DNA of 64,000 bases from WHSW01 sp963742205 (GTDB lineage Bacteria > Actinomycetota > Thermoleophilia > Solirubrobacterales > 70-9), in NCBI GenBank assembly GCA_963742205.1, contig CAVUKZ010000009.1, forward strand, positions 124,001 through 188,000, given 5' to 3'. The notes under the pieces were generated by a model that did not search any database, had not been told where the DNA came from, and worked only from the letters and a program-made list of their open reading frames with translations. The position numbers and the translations under genes are program-made. Of this stretch, positions 15,769 to 23,259 are shown in pieces (positions within the stretch are counted from its first letter, which is position 1; the number at the start of each line of letters is the position of its first letter).

Positions 15769-18138
15769 ATGCACCTGAGCTCGATCACGATCAAGGGCTT
15801 TAAGTCCTTCCCCGAGCGAACCTCGCTCGTGTTCTCGCCTGGCGTGAGCGTGATCGTCGGGCCCAACGGCTGCGGCAAGTCGAACGTCACCGACGCGGTG
15901 CTCTGGGCGCTCGGCGAGCAGAGCCCGCTCAGCGTTCGCGGGCAGTCGATGCAGGACATGATCTACGCCGGCGGCGAGGGGGTCGGCCCGAGCCGTTTCG
16001 CCGAGGTCGAGGTGGTGCTCGACGCCGACGACTCCGACACCGCCGACTTCAGCGAGATCGCGATCACGAGGCGGCTCGAGCGCGGGGGAGAGGGCGCCTA
16101 CCGGATCAACGGCGCCCGCGCGCGCCTCGCGGACGTGATCGAGATCCTCGCCGACGCCAATCTCGGGCGCGAGATGCACTCGGTGATCAGCCAGGGCCGG
16201 GTGGAGGAGATCGTGCTCTCCGCGCCCCGCGACCGGCGGCTGCTGGTCGAGGAGGCGGCCGGACTGGGCAAGCACCGCAAGCGTCGTCGCCGCACGCAGC
16301 TGAAGCTCGAGCGCACCCAGGACAACCTCGACCGCGCCCTCGACGTCGAGCGCGAGGCGCGCAAGTCGCTGCGCCCGCTCAAGCGCCAGGCCGAGGCCGC
16401 GGACATCCACGCCCGACTCGAGCGCCAGGCGGCGGAGCTGCGGGCGCAGCTGCTCGCCTCCGAGCTCTGCGGCCACGAGGCCGAGCTCGCCGGCGCCGAG
16501 GCGCGGGCGGCCGAAGCGCGCCAGGCGCGCGGCGTACTTGACGAGCGGCTTGGCGAGGTGGCGAAGGTCCGGGCCGGGGTCGAGGAGCAGCTCGCCGGGC
16601 GCGAGACCGAGCGCACCGAGGCCTGGGGCCGCCTGACGGCGATCCGCGCCGCCCACGAGCGCCTCACGGTGCGCGCCGAGGCCCTCGGCGCCCGCCGCGC
16701 GGACCTCGTGCGCGGCCTCGACCGCCGCCGGGCGATGCTCGGGGCACTGGCCGAGGAACTCGGCGCGGGCTCCGGGGCCGAGGGCGATCCCACCGTCGCC
16801 GGGATCGACCGCGTCGGCGAGGCCCTTGCCGACGCCGTGGCCGCCCTCGACGCGGCCCGCGGCGCCGGCGACGACCGCGGGCGCGCCACCGAGCTGGCGA
16901 AGGTGCGCGAGGCCGCCGAACGCGCGGCCCAGACGGTGCGCAGGCTCGAGGACATGCTCGGAGGCGGCAGCCAGGGCTCGCTGGCGAGCCGGCTCGACCG
17001 CGAGGCGGCGCTGATCGCTGCCCTCGGCGAGCTCTGCGAGCGGGCGGCGGACACGCGCGACGCGGTGGGCGCCAGGGCGGGCGAGATTGAGCGCCGGATG
17101 CTCGGCGAGACCGGCGAGGACGCGCTCGCCGACCGACTGCGGGCCTGCTCGCGCGAGGAGGCCGAGCTGCAGGCGCGGCTCCGGACCGCCGCCGAAGCGG
17201 TAACCGAGGCGGAGGTCCGGGTCGCGCACCTGGGCGAGCGCCGCGGCGAGGCGGCGGCCGAGCTGGAGCGGATCGCGACGACGCTGGGCCGGTCGCTGGC
17301 GCCGGCCCCTGAGCCGCTCGACGACGATCAGCGCACCGAGATCGAGGTGAAGCTGGATCGCGTCGCCCGGCGGCGCGAGCAGCTCGGCCCGGTCAACCCG
17401 CTGGCCGAGCGCGAGTACGAGCAGGCGCTCGAGCACGTCGAGAGCCTGGAGACCCAGCGCGCCGATCTCGAGACGGCCCTCTCCGAACTGCAGGGCCTCA
17501 TCCGTGAGACCGACCGCAAGATCGCCGCGGCCTTCGAGGAGACCTTCGACGCGACCCGCCGCAACTTCGAGGAGCTGGTCGAGCATCTGTTCCCGGGCGG
17601 TCGCGGTCGCCTGCGGCTGGTCGACGACCGCCGCGGCCCCAAGCCGGTGCTGGGCGGTGGGGAGGAGCCGGGCGATGCCGGTCCCTCGGCCGACCCCGGC
17701 ATCCCCGGACGCGAAGCGGAGGAGATGCCGGGCAGTGACTCCGAGGACGAGTTCGCCTCGCAGGGCGTCGAGATCGAGGTCACGCCGGCGGGGAAGGCCA
17801 CCAGGCGCCTGTCGCTGCTCTCCGGCGGTGAGAAGGCGCTCGTGGCGCTGGCCTTCGTGTTCGCAGTCTTCCTCGCCCGGCCGTCGCCGTTCTACATCCT
17901 CGACGAGGTCGAGGCAGCGCTGGACGACGCGAACATCGACCGCTTCTTGCAGCTCGTCGACCGCTTCTCCGACCGCGCTCAGTTCATCATCGTCACCCAC
18001 CAGAAGCGCACGATGGACGCCGCCGACGTGCTCTACGGCGTCTCGATGGGCAAGGGCGGGGTGACCAAGGTCGTCTCCCGGCGGTTCGACGACGCCGCCA
18101 CCCAACCGCAGCTCGACGAGGAGACCGAGGCGGCCTGA
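15769..18138 (+). CDS. smc: Chromosome segregation protein SMC, short form without hinge
   Basis: 789 residues, against about 1,150-1,200 for bacterial SMC. The N-terminal head is complete: Walker A GPNGCGKS (31-38), 'SVISQGRVEEIVLSAP' and the coil start 'EEAAGLGKHRKRR'. The C-terminal head is complete: 'LGPVNPLAEREYEQ', signature LSGGEKAL (Ser685, Gly686), Walker B 'YILDEVEAALDD' (Asp712, Glu713) and a D-loop. Between the heads there are only two Ala/Glu/Arg-rich coil regions (about 165-330 and 345-575) joined by the Gly-rich linker 'GAGSGAEGDPTVAG' (332-345). No SMC hinge domain is recognisable. The rnc-smc-ftsY order is standard. Head residues 625-670 contain an insert rich in Gly, Pro and acidic residues. 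Confidence 0.9.
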   Translation: MHLSSITIKGFKSFPERTSLVFSPGVSVIVGPNGCGKSNVTDAVLWALGEQSPLSVRGQSMQDMIYAGGEGVGPSRFAEVEVVLDADDSDTADFSEIAITRRLERGGEGAYRINGARARLADVIEILADANLGREMHSVISQGRVEEIVLSAPRDRRLLVEEAAGLGKHRKRRRRTQLKLERTQDNLDRALDVEREARKSLRPLKRQAEAADIHARLERQAAELRAQLLASELCGHEAELAGAEARAAEARQARGVLDERLGEVAKVRAGVEEQLAGRETERTEAWGRLTAIRAAHERLTVRAEALGARRADLVRGLDRRRAMLGALAEELGAGSGAEGDPTVAGIDRVGEALADAVAALDAARGAGDDRGRATELAKVREAAERAAQTVRRLEDMLGGGSQGSLASRLDREAALIAALGELCERAADTRDAVGARAGEIERRMLGETGEDALADRLRACSREEAELQARLRTAAEAVTEAEVRVAHLGERRGEAAAELERIATTLGRSLAPAPEPLDDDQRTEIEVKLDRVARRREQLGPVNPLAEREYEQALEHVESLETQRADLETALSELQGLIRETDRKIAAAFEETFDATRRNFEELVEHLFPGGRGRLRLVDDRRGPKPVLGGGEEPGDAGPSADPGIPGREAEEMPGSDSEDEFASQGVEIEVTPAGKATRRLSLLSGGEKALVALAFVFAVFLARPSPFYILDEVEAALDDANIDRFLQLVDRFSDRAQFIIVTHQKRTMDAADVLYGVSMGKGGVTKVVSRRFDDAATQPQLDEETEAA

Positions 18139-18139
18139 G

Positions 18140-18145
18140 TACTCT
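18140..18145 (+). promoter_or_regulatory. Putative -10 element of ftsY
   Basis: TACTCT starts within four bases after the smc stop and ends 11 bases before the ftsY ATG at 18157, with no Shine-Dalgarno between them. Confidence 0.35.
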
Positions 18146-18156
18146 CCCGCTCCGCA

Positions 18157-19146
18157 ATGGAGTGGGAGGAGCTGATTCCGAGCGCGGCCGGTCCGCCGCC
18201 CGACGCCGAGGCCGCGGCCGAGGAGCCGCGGCGGAGCGGGCGCTTTGCGCGCCTGCGCGAGCGACTCTCGAAGAGCCGGCAGGCGCTGCGGGCCGAGCTC
18301 TCGGCGAGCCTCTTCGACCAGATCGACGAGGAGACGTGGGAGCGGCTCGAGGAGGCTTTGATCCTCGCCGACGTGGGCGCCAAGGCCACGGCCGAGGTGG
18401 TCGGCAAGCTCGAGGGCGAGGTCGATGCCGGCGAGGTCAGCGGCCCTGAGGCAACGCGCGCGCGGCTGGTTGAGCTCCTCGCCGAGATCGCCGCTCCGCA
18501 GCCGCCCACCCTCGACCTCGGCGCGAAGCCGACGGTGATCATGGTCGTCGGCGTCAACGGCACCGGGAAGACGACGACGATCGGCAAGCTGGCCTCGGTG
18601 CTCGCCGAGCAGTTCGGGATGAAGGTGATCGTCGCCGCGGCCGACACCTACCGCGCCGCGGCGATCGAGCAGCTCGAGACCTGGGCCGAGCGCGCCGGCA
18701 GCGACCTCGTGCGCGGCACCCCGGGCGGCGACCCCGGGGCGGTGGTCTTCGACGCCCTCGCCGCGGCCGAGGCGCGCGGCGCCGACGTGGTGATCGTCGA
18801 CACCGCCGGGCGGCTGCACACCCACAGCAACCTCATGGAGGAGCTCGCCAAGGTCAACCGAGTGGCGAGCAAGCAACTCGAGGGCGCGCCGCACGAGACG
18901 CTGATCGTGATCGACGCGACCACCGGCCAGAACGGCCTGCGCCAGGCCCGGGCCTTCTCCGACTCGGTCGAGCTCAGCGGCGTCGTGCTGACGAAGCTCG
19001 ACGGCACAGCGAAGGGCGGCATCGCCCTCGCGATCGCCGGTGAGCTGGAGATCCCGGTGAAGCTGATCGGGGTGGGCGAGGGGATCGAGGACCTCCGCCC
19101 GTTCGACGCGCGCCAGTTCGCCAGCGCGCTGGTGGGCGAGGAATAA
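18157..19146 (+). CDS. ftsY: Signal recognition particle receptor FtsY
   Basis: 329 residues. It is the membrane-associated receptor GTPase for the Ffh-nascent chain complex. An acidic N-terminal region (1-30) is followed by the helical N domain and the G domain with GVNGTGKT (132-139), 'ADTYRAAAIEQLE', 'VIVDTAGRLHTHSNL' and 'TKLDGTAKGG'. The A domain is short, as in many actinobacteria. Its partner ffh follows after 154 bp. Confidence 0.95.
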   Translation: MEWEELIPSAAGPPPDAEAAAEEPRRSGRFARLRERLSKSRQALRAELSASLFDQIDEETWERLEEALILADVGAKATAEVVGKLEGEVDAGEVSGPEATRARLVELLAEIAAPQPPTLDLGAKPTVIMVVGVNGTGKTTTIGKLASVLAEQFGMKVIVAAADTYRAAAIEQLETWAERAGSDLVRGTPGGDPGAVVFDALAAAEARGADVVIVDTAGRLHTHSNLMEELAKVNRVASKQLEGAPHETLIVIDATTGQNGLRQARAFSDSVELSGVVLTKLDGTAKGGIALAIAGELEIPVKLIGVGEGIEDLRPFDARQFASALVGEE

Positions 19147-19164
19147 CTCGCGAGCGCCGAGTTT

Positions 19165-19224
19165 CCGTCGCCAGGGCGACGGAGGGCCGTCACTCGCTGA
19201 GCAGCGGAAGCGGCGTCTCGCCGC
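19165..19224 (+). terminator. Two GC-rich hairpins between ftsY and ffh
   Basis: CCGTCGCC-AG-GGCGACGG (19165-19182) and GCGGCG-TCT-CGCCGC (19210-19224). Neither has a T-run. They may end or slow ftsY transcription, and ffh has its own -10-like box downstream. Confidence 0.35.
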
Positions 19225-19285
19225 CCACCCAGCCGAGCGAACGCCCCGTGCCACACCGCGGCCGGGGCTGCCCCCTCTCGTCGCC

Positions 19286-19291
19286 TAAGCT
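19286..19291 (+). promoter_or_regulatory. Putative -10 element of ffh
   Basis: TAAGCT ends nine bases before ATG 19301. With no Shine-Dalgarno present, a leaderless or nearly leaderless mRNA is likely. Confidence 0.45.
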
Positions 19292-19300
19292 GAGCTCCCC

Positions 19301-20641
19301 ATGTTCGACCAGCTGTCAGACCGCCTTCAGGAGACGCTCTCCGATGTCCGCAACCGCGGCGCGCTGACCGAGGCCGACGTCGACAAGGCGATGCGCGAGA
19401 TCCGGCTCGCGCTGCTCGAGGCGGACGTCAACTTCAAGGTCGTCAAGCAGTTCACCGCGCAGGTCAAGGAGCGCTGCCTCGGGGCCGGCGTGCTCGACTC
19501 GTTGAACCCCGGCCAGCAGGTCGTGAAGATCGTCGACGAGGAGCTCGCCCAGCTCATGGGCGGCGCGAGCCGCGAGCTCGCCTTCGCGTCGAGCGGCCCG
19601 ACGGTGATCCTGATGGCCGGCCTGCAGGGCTCGGGCAAGACGACCGCCTGCGCGAAGCTCGCGAAGCTGCTCGGCGACGACCGCAAGAAGGTCGGCCTGG
19701 CTGCGTGCGACACGCAGCGCCCGGCCGCGGTCGAGCAGCTGGTGACGATGGGCAAGCGCTCGGGGGCGACGGTCTACGAGCAGGGCACGGAGCGCGATCC
19801 GGTGGAGATCGCGGCCTGGGCCCTCGAGCAGGCCCGCGCCGCCGGGCTCGACGTGCTGATCGTCGACACGGCCGGGCGCCTGCACGTCGACGAGGAGCTG
19901 ATGGAGCAGCTGGTGGCGATCCGCGCGCGGGTGAAGCCGCACGACATCCTGCTGGTGCTCGACTCGATGACCGGTCAGGACGCGGTCAACGTCGCCGAGA
20001 CCTTCTCCGAGCGGGTCGACTTCGACGGCGTGCTCCTCACCAAGCTCGACGGCGACGCCCGCGGCGGCGCCGCGCTGTCGGTGCGCGCCGTCACCGGCAA
20101 GCCGATCATGTACGTGTCCACTGGCGAGCGGGTCGAGCAGCTCGAGCGCTTCCACCCCGAGCGCATGGCTTCCCGCATCCTCGGCATGGGCGACGTGCTG
20201 TCGCTGATCGAGAAGGCCGAGGAGGTCTCGGACGCCGACAAGGCCGCCGAGCTCGAGCGCAAGATCCGCAAGCAGCAGTTCACGCTCGAGGACTTCCTCG
20301 ATCAGATGCGCCAGGTCCGCAAGATGGGCCCGCTTCAGAACGTGCTGGGGATGATGCCCGGGATGGGCGGAAAGGCGATGAAGCAGCTGCGCCAGGCGGA
20401 CATGGACGACCGCGAGCTCGACCGGCTCGAGGCGATCATCCTCTCGATGACCCCGGCCGAGCGGGCCAACCCGACGATGATCGACGGCTCCCGCCGGAAG
20501 CGCATCGCGCAGGGCTCCGGGACGACGATCCAGGCCGTGAACCAGCTCGTCAAGCAGTTCGCCCAGATGCGGAAGATGATGGCCCAGCTCGCTCGCGGCA
20601 AGATGCCCGACCCGGCGCAACTCATGAAGGGCATGCGCTAA
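19301..20641 (+). CDS. ffh: Signal recognition particle protein Ffh
   Basis: 446 residues. The NG domain carries GLQGSGKT (107-114), 'CDTQRPAAVEQL', 'VDTAGRLHVDEEL' and 'TKLDGDARGGAAL'. The C-terminal M domain is Met-rich ('MRQVRKMGPLQNVLGMMPGM', later 'FAQMRKMMAQLARGKMP') for signal-peptide and SRP RNA binding, with 'SRRKRIAQGSGTTIQAVNQL' as the RNA-binding helix-turn-helix. It directs membrane proteins to FtsY and the Sec translocon. The SRP RNA gene was not found in this window. Confidence 0.96.
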   Translation: MFDQLSDRLQETLSDVRNRGALTEADVDKAMREIRLALLEADVNFKVVKQFTAQVKERCLGAGVLDSLNPGQQVVKIVDEELAQLMGGASRELAFASSGPTVILMAGLQGSGKTTACAKLAKLLGDDRKKVGLAACDTQRPAAVEQLVTMGKRSGATVYEQGTERDPVEIAAWALEQARAAGLDVLIVDTAGRLHVDEELMEQLVAIRARVKPHDILLVLDSMTGQDAVNVAETFSERVDFDGVLLTKLDGDARGGAALSVRAVTGKPIMYVSTGERVEQLERFHPERMASRILGMGDVLSLIEKAEEVSDADKAAELERKIRKQQFTLEDFLDQMRQVRKMGPLQNVLGMMPGMGGKAMKQLRQADMDDRELDRLEAIILSMTPAERANPTMIDGSRRKRIAQGSGTTIQAVNQLVKQFAQMRKMMAQLARGKMPDPAQLMKGMR

Positions 20642-20657
20642 GGGGGCGCTCGCCCGC

Positions 20658-20663
20658 TAACCT
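20658..20663 (+). promoter_or_regulatory. Putative -10 element of rpsP
   Basis: TAACCT ends 11 bases before ATG 20675. No Shine-Dalgarno is seen in the short gap, so transcription of the rpsP-khpA unit probably starts close to the start codon. Confidence 0.4.
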
Positions 20664-20674
20664 CTCGCGCCGCA

Positions 20675-20926
20675 ATGGTCCGTATTCGCTTGAGAAGGGT
20701 GGGTTCGCGCAAGAACCCGATTTGGCGCGTGGTCGTCGCTGACCGCCGCTCGCCCCGCGATGGGCGCACAATCGAGACGATCGGCCATTACAACCCCCAG
20801 ACCGACCCCTCGGTGATCGTGATCGACGAAGAGCGCGCGCGCCACTGGCTCGACCACGGAGCGCGGCCCAGCCGCACCGTGGCGACGCTCCTGCGCACCA
20901 AGGGGATCCAGGCCTCGGGCTCCTAA
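20675..20926 (+). CDS. rpsP: 30S ribosomal protein S16
   Basis: 83 residues. The S16 pattern is clear: 'VRIRLRRVGSRKNPIWRVVVADRR', then 'IETIGHYNP' and 'DEERARHWLDHGARPS'. It assembles early in the 30S subunit. khpA follows after six bases. Confidence 0.95.
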   Translation: MVRIRLRRVGSRKNPIWRVVVADRRSPRDGRTIETIGHYNPQTDPSVIVIDEERARHWLDHGARPSRTVATLLRTKGIQASGS

Positions 20927-20932
20927 GCGCGG

Positions 20933-21169
20933 ATGCGCGACCTGGTCGAGTTCTGCGTCAGGGCGCTGGTCTCGGATCCCGACGCCGTCCGCGTCGAGGA
21001 GCTGGACACGGATGAGGGGACCGTGCTCGAGGTGCACGTCGCCAACGACGACCTCGGGCGGGTGATCGGCCGCGAGGGCCGGGTGGCCAACGCCATCCGC
21101 ACCCTGGCGAAGGCCGCGGCGACGGCCGATGACGCCGGCCGTGTAATGGTCGAAATCGTCGAGGACTAG
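20933..21169 (+). CDS. khpA: KH domain RNA-binding protein KhpA
   Basis: 78 residues forming one KH domain. The GxxG loop reads 'GREG' inside 'LGRVIGREGRVANAIRTL'. KhpA (YlqC) binds RNA with KhpB and lies between rpsP and rimM-trmD in many Gram-positive bacteria. Here rimM is absent and a structured non-coding stretch follows. Confidence 0.92.
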   Translation: MRDLVEFCVRALVSDPDAVRVEELDTDEGTVLEVHVANDDLGRVIGREGRVANAIRTLAKAAATADDAGRVMVEIVED

Positions 21170-21175
21170 TGCTCA

Positions 21176-21263
21176 CCCGCCGGTGCGGACGCGGAAGCTC
21201 AAAAAAATGCCCGAGGCGTAGCCGAGGGCACGTTATTCGGGCGAGAGCAGAGCAACCGGCGGG
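21176..21263 (+). ncRNA. Candidate structured leader RNA upstream of trmD
   Basis: A perfect 9-bp long-range stem closes this 88-nt stretch: CCCGCCGGT (21176-21184) with ACCGGCGGG (21255-21263). The 3' arm holds the G-rich Shine-Dalgarno of trmD (ATG 21273), so closing the stem hides it. Inside, TGCCC-GA-GGC-GTA-GCC-GA-GGGCA (21208-21230) folds with a symmetric GA/GA internal loop, and GCTC (21197-21200) can pair with GAGC (21245-21248). A competing pairing exists: GCCCGA (21209-21214) with TCGGGC (21237-21242). A run of seven A precedes the inner hairpin. It could be a riboswitch or a ribosomal-protein-type leader for trmD-rplS. No known class was recognised. Confidence 0.5.
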
Positions 21264-21272
21264 GTTGTGCTG

Positions 21273-21947
21273 ATGCGGATCGACATCTTCACCCTCTTCC
21301 CGGAGTGGTTCGAGTGGTTCGTGGCCCAGCGGCACGTGCGCAACGCCGTCGAGCGCGGCTCCGAGCTGCGGTTCGTCAACTACCGCGACACGACGCCGCT
21401 GACCGGCCGCCAGGTCGACGACTCGCCCTACGGGGGCGGCGCGGGGATGGTGCTCCGCGTGGACGTCGTCGACGCTGCCCTGCGCGGCGCCTACGGCGAC
21501 GGCCCGCCCGCGGCGCGGGTGATCGTGCTCGCGCCGGGCGGGCGCCCGCTCGACGACGCGCTGGCGAGCGAGCTCGCCGGCGAGCGACACCTGGCGCTGC
21601 TCTGTGGGCGCTACGAGGGCATCGACGAGCGCGTGCGCGAGCACCTCGCCGACGAGGCCCTGTCGATCGGCCCCTACGTGGTCTCCGGGGGCGAGGTCGC
21701 GGCGATGGTCGTCGCCGACGCCGCGCTGCGCAAGCTCCCGGGGTCGCTCGGGCACGTCGAGAGCGCGGTCGAGGAGTCCTTCTCGGAGGCGCTCGGCGGA
21801 GCGCCCGAGTACCCCCACTACACCCGGCCGGCGAGCTACCGCGGCTGGAAGGTCCCGGAGGTGCTCCTGTCCGGTGATCACGAGCGAGTTCGCGAGTGGC
21901 GTCGCAGCCAAAGTGCGAGCCGCCATGCGGGTTCCGAGGGGTCTTAG
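21273..21947 (+). CDS. trmD: tRNA (guanine37-N1)-methyltransferase
   Basis: 224 residues from ATG 21273 ('MRIDIFTLFPEWF'); GTG 21267 would add two residues. SPOUT-family features are present: 'DDSPYGGGAGMVLR', 'LLCGRYEGIDERV' and 'SIGPYVVSGGEVAAMVV' of the trefoil knot SAM site. It makes m1G37 in tRNAs and prevents +1 frameshifting. The usual upstream partner rimM is missing from this locus. Confidence 0.95.
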   Translation: MRIDIFTLFPEWFEWFVAQRHVRNAVERGSELRFVNYRDTTPLTGRQVDDSPYGGGAGMVLRVDVVDAALRGAYGDGPPAARVIVLAPGGRPLDDALASELAGERHLALLCGRYEGIDERVREHLADEALSIGPYVVSGGEVAAMVVADAALRKLPGSLGHVESAVEESFSEALGGAPEYPHYTRPASYRGWKVPEVLLSGDHERVREWRRSQSASRHAGSEGS

Positions 21948-21985
21948 CCGACGCTTAGCAGGGAGTTGTCTACTATCTGACGCCG

Positions 21986-22011
21986 CGCGGGCCTGTGGTC
22001 CCGCGTTTTTT
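21986..22011 (+). terminator. Intrinsic terminator or attenuator between trmD and rplS
   Basis: CGCGGG (21986-21991), an 8-nt loop and CCCGCG (22000-22005) are followed by six T. It lies 40 bp before the rplS ATG. It could end trmD transcripts or act as an attenuator in the rplS leader. Confidence 0.7.
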
Positions 22012-22051
22012 CCGGCCCGCCGCCGGGCGAGACCCGCGGAGCCGACGCCAC

Positions 22052-22648
22052 ATGAGCACGATCATCGAGAGCATCGAGCAGCGCCAGCTGAAGAAGGTGC
22101 CGCGCTTCCAAGCGGGGGACCGCGTCCGCGTGCATTTCCAGGTCACGGAGGGCACCCGCCGCCGGACCCAGGTCTTCGAGGGCATCGTCATCGCCCGCCA
22201 GGGCAGCGGTGCCCGTGAGACGTTCACCGTTCGCAAGCAGTCGTTCGGGGTCGGCGTCGAGCGCACCTTCCCCGTCCATTCGCCCAAGATCGAGCGGCTC
22301 GAGGTCGTCGCCCGCGGCGACGTCCGCCGGGCCAAGCTGTACTACCTGCGCGGCCGGGTCGGCAAGCGCGCCCGGGTGGCCGAGCGCCGCTGGGGCATCG
22401 AGGACGATCTGGTGCTCGCCGAGGCGCCCGAGCCGGAGGCCATCGACTCCGAGGGCGCGAGCCAGGAGGAGGTCGAGCCGGTGCCCGCCGAGGAGGCGGA
22501 CGCCGAGGGCGCCGACGAGGCGGAGGAGGGTGCGGACGAGCCCGAGGCGGGGGCGGAGGAGCAGGGCGACTCCGATGAGGCCGAGGAGTCGGCCGATGCG
22601 TCCACGGAGCCTGCCGACGAGGCCAAGGGCTCCGAGGAACCCAGCTGA
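22052..22648 (+). CDS. rplS: 50S ribosomal protein L19 with long acidic C-terminal extension
   Basis: 198 residues, while L19 is usually about 115. Residues 1-115 are canonical: 'FQAGDRVRVHFQVTEG', 'VFEGIVIARQGSGARETFTVRK', 'RTFPVHSPKIERLEVV' and 'RAKLYYLRGRVGKRARV'. Residues from about 125 on are nearly all Glu, Ala, Asp, Ser and Pro ('EEADAEGADEAEEGADE'), a disordered acidic tail. L19 lies at the 30S-50S interface. The tail might contact other factors or may be neutral. The lepB frame begins at the rplS stop. Confidence 0.92.
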   Translation: MSTIIESIEQRQLKKVPRFQAGDRVRVHFQVTEGTRRRTQVFEGIVIARQGSGARETFTVRKQSFGVGVERTFPVHSPKIERLEVVARGDVRRAKLYYLRGRVGKRARVAERRWGIEDDLVLAEAPEPEAIDSEGASQEEVEPVPAEEADAEGADEAEEGADEPEAGAEEQGDSDEAEESADASTEPADEAKGSEEPS

Positions 22649-23259
22649 TCCCGAAGCCGACAACCGGTCGCGGGACGGTCCTCGAGCTGATCGTGATCGT
22701 CGCGCTGGCGATCGGGCTCGCGCTTGGGATTCAGGCGTTCGTGGTGAAGCCGTACCAGATCCCCTCGGAGTCGATGGAGCCCACGCTCGACATCGGCCAG
22801 CGGGTGCTCGTCAACCGAGTCTTCACGCGGCTGGGCTCCGATCCCAGCCCCGGCGACGTGGTCGTCTTTCACCCGCCTCAGGGGGCGCTCCAGGGTGACA
22901 AGTGCGGGGTCTCGATCCAGGACGGCGAACCCTGCCCGGAGCCGACCGGCGACGAGGCCGACGAGAACTTCATCAAGCGCGTGGTCGCCGGCCCCGGCGA
23001 CACGCTCTCGATCGATAAGGGCATCCCGATCGTCAACGGCCAGCCGTTCGAGGGGGATTGGGAAATTCGCCCATGTCGCGGACAAAGCGCGTGCGACTTC
23101 CCCCACCAGATCACCATTCCGCCGGACCACTACTTCATGATGGGCGACAACCGTGGCGCGAGCGACGACAGCCGTTACTGGGGACCAGTCCCCAGAGACT
23201 GGATCATCGGCGAGGCCTTCTTCACCTACTGGCCGCCGGACCGCATCGGGATCCTCTAA
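22645..23259 (+). CDS. lepB: Signal peptidase I
   Basis: 204 residues if started at CTG 22645, which overlaps the rplS stop (CTGA) and has GAGGA at 22634-22638, six bases upstream. GTG 22693 is the next usual start, but it has no Shine-Dalgarno and cuts into the membrane anchor. The anchor is 'VLELIVIVALAIGLALGIQAF' in pieces at about 13-33. The catalytic Ser is in 'IPSESMEPTL' and the Lys in 'FIKRVVAGPGDTL'; 'MGDNRGASDDSRYWGPV' is the family's box E. It cleaves signal peptides on the outer face of the membrane. Confidence 0.88.
   Translation: MIPKPTTGRGTVLELIVIVALAIGLALGIQAFVVKPYQIPSESMEPTLDIGQRVLVNRVFTRLGSDPSPGDVVVFHPPQGALQGDKCGVSIQDGEPCPEPTGDEADENFIKRVVAGPGDTLSIDKGIPIVNGQPFEGDWEIRPCRGQSACDFPHQITIPPDHYFMMGDNRGASDDSRYWGPVPRDWIIGEAFFTYWPPDRIGIL

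Noticed and set aside
15607..19254. A 1,215-codon open frame on the minus strand opposite smc, ftsY and rnc.
   Set aside because: It is a GC-bias shadow of the true genes; its sequence is low-complexity Arg/Leu/Ala and matches no domain. The same holds for the 950-codon frame at 1843-4695.
19147..19300. SRP (4.5S) RNA gene between ftsY and ffh.
   Set aside because: The hairpins lack the conserved GGAAG/AGCA symmetric-loop core of SRP RNA.
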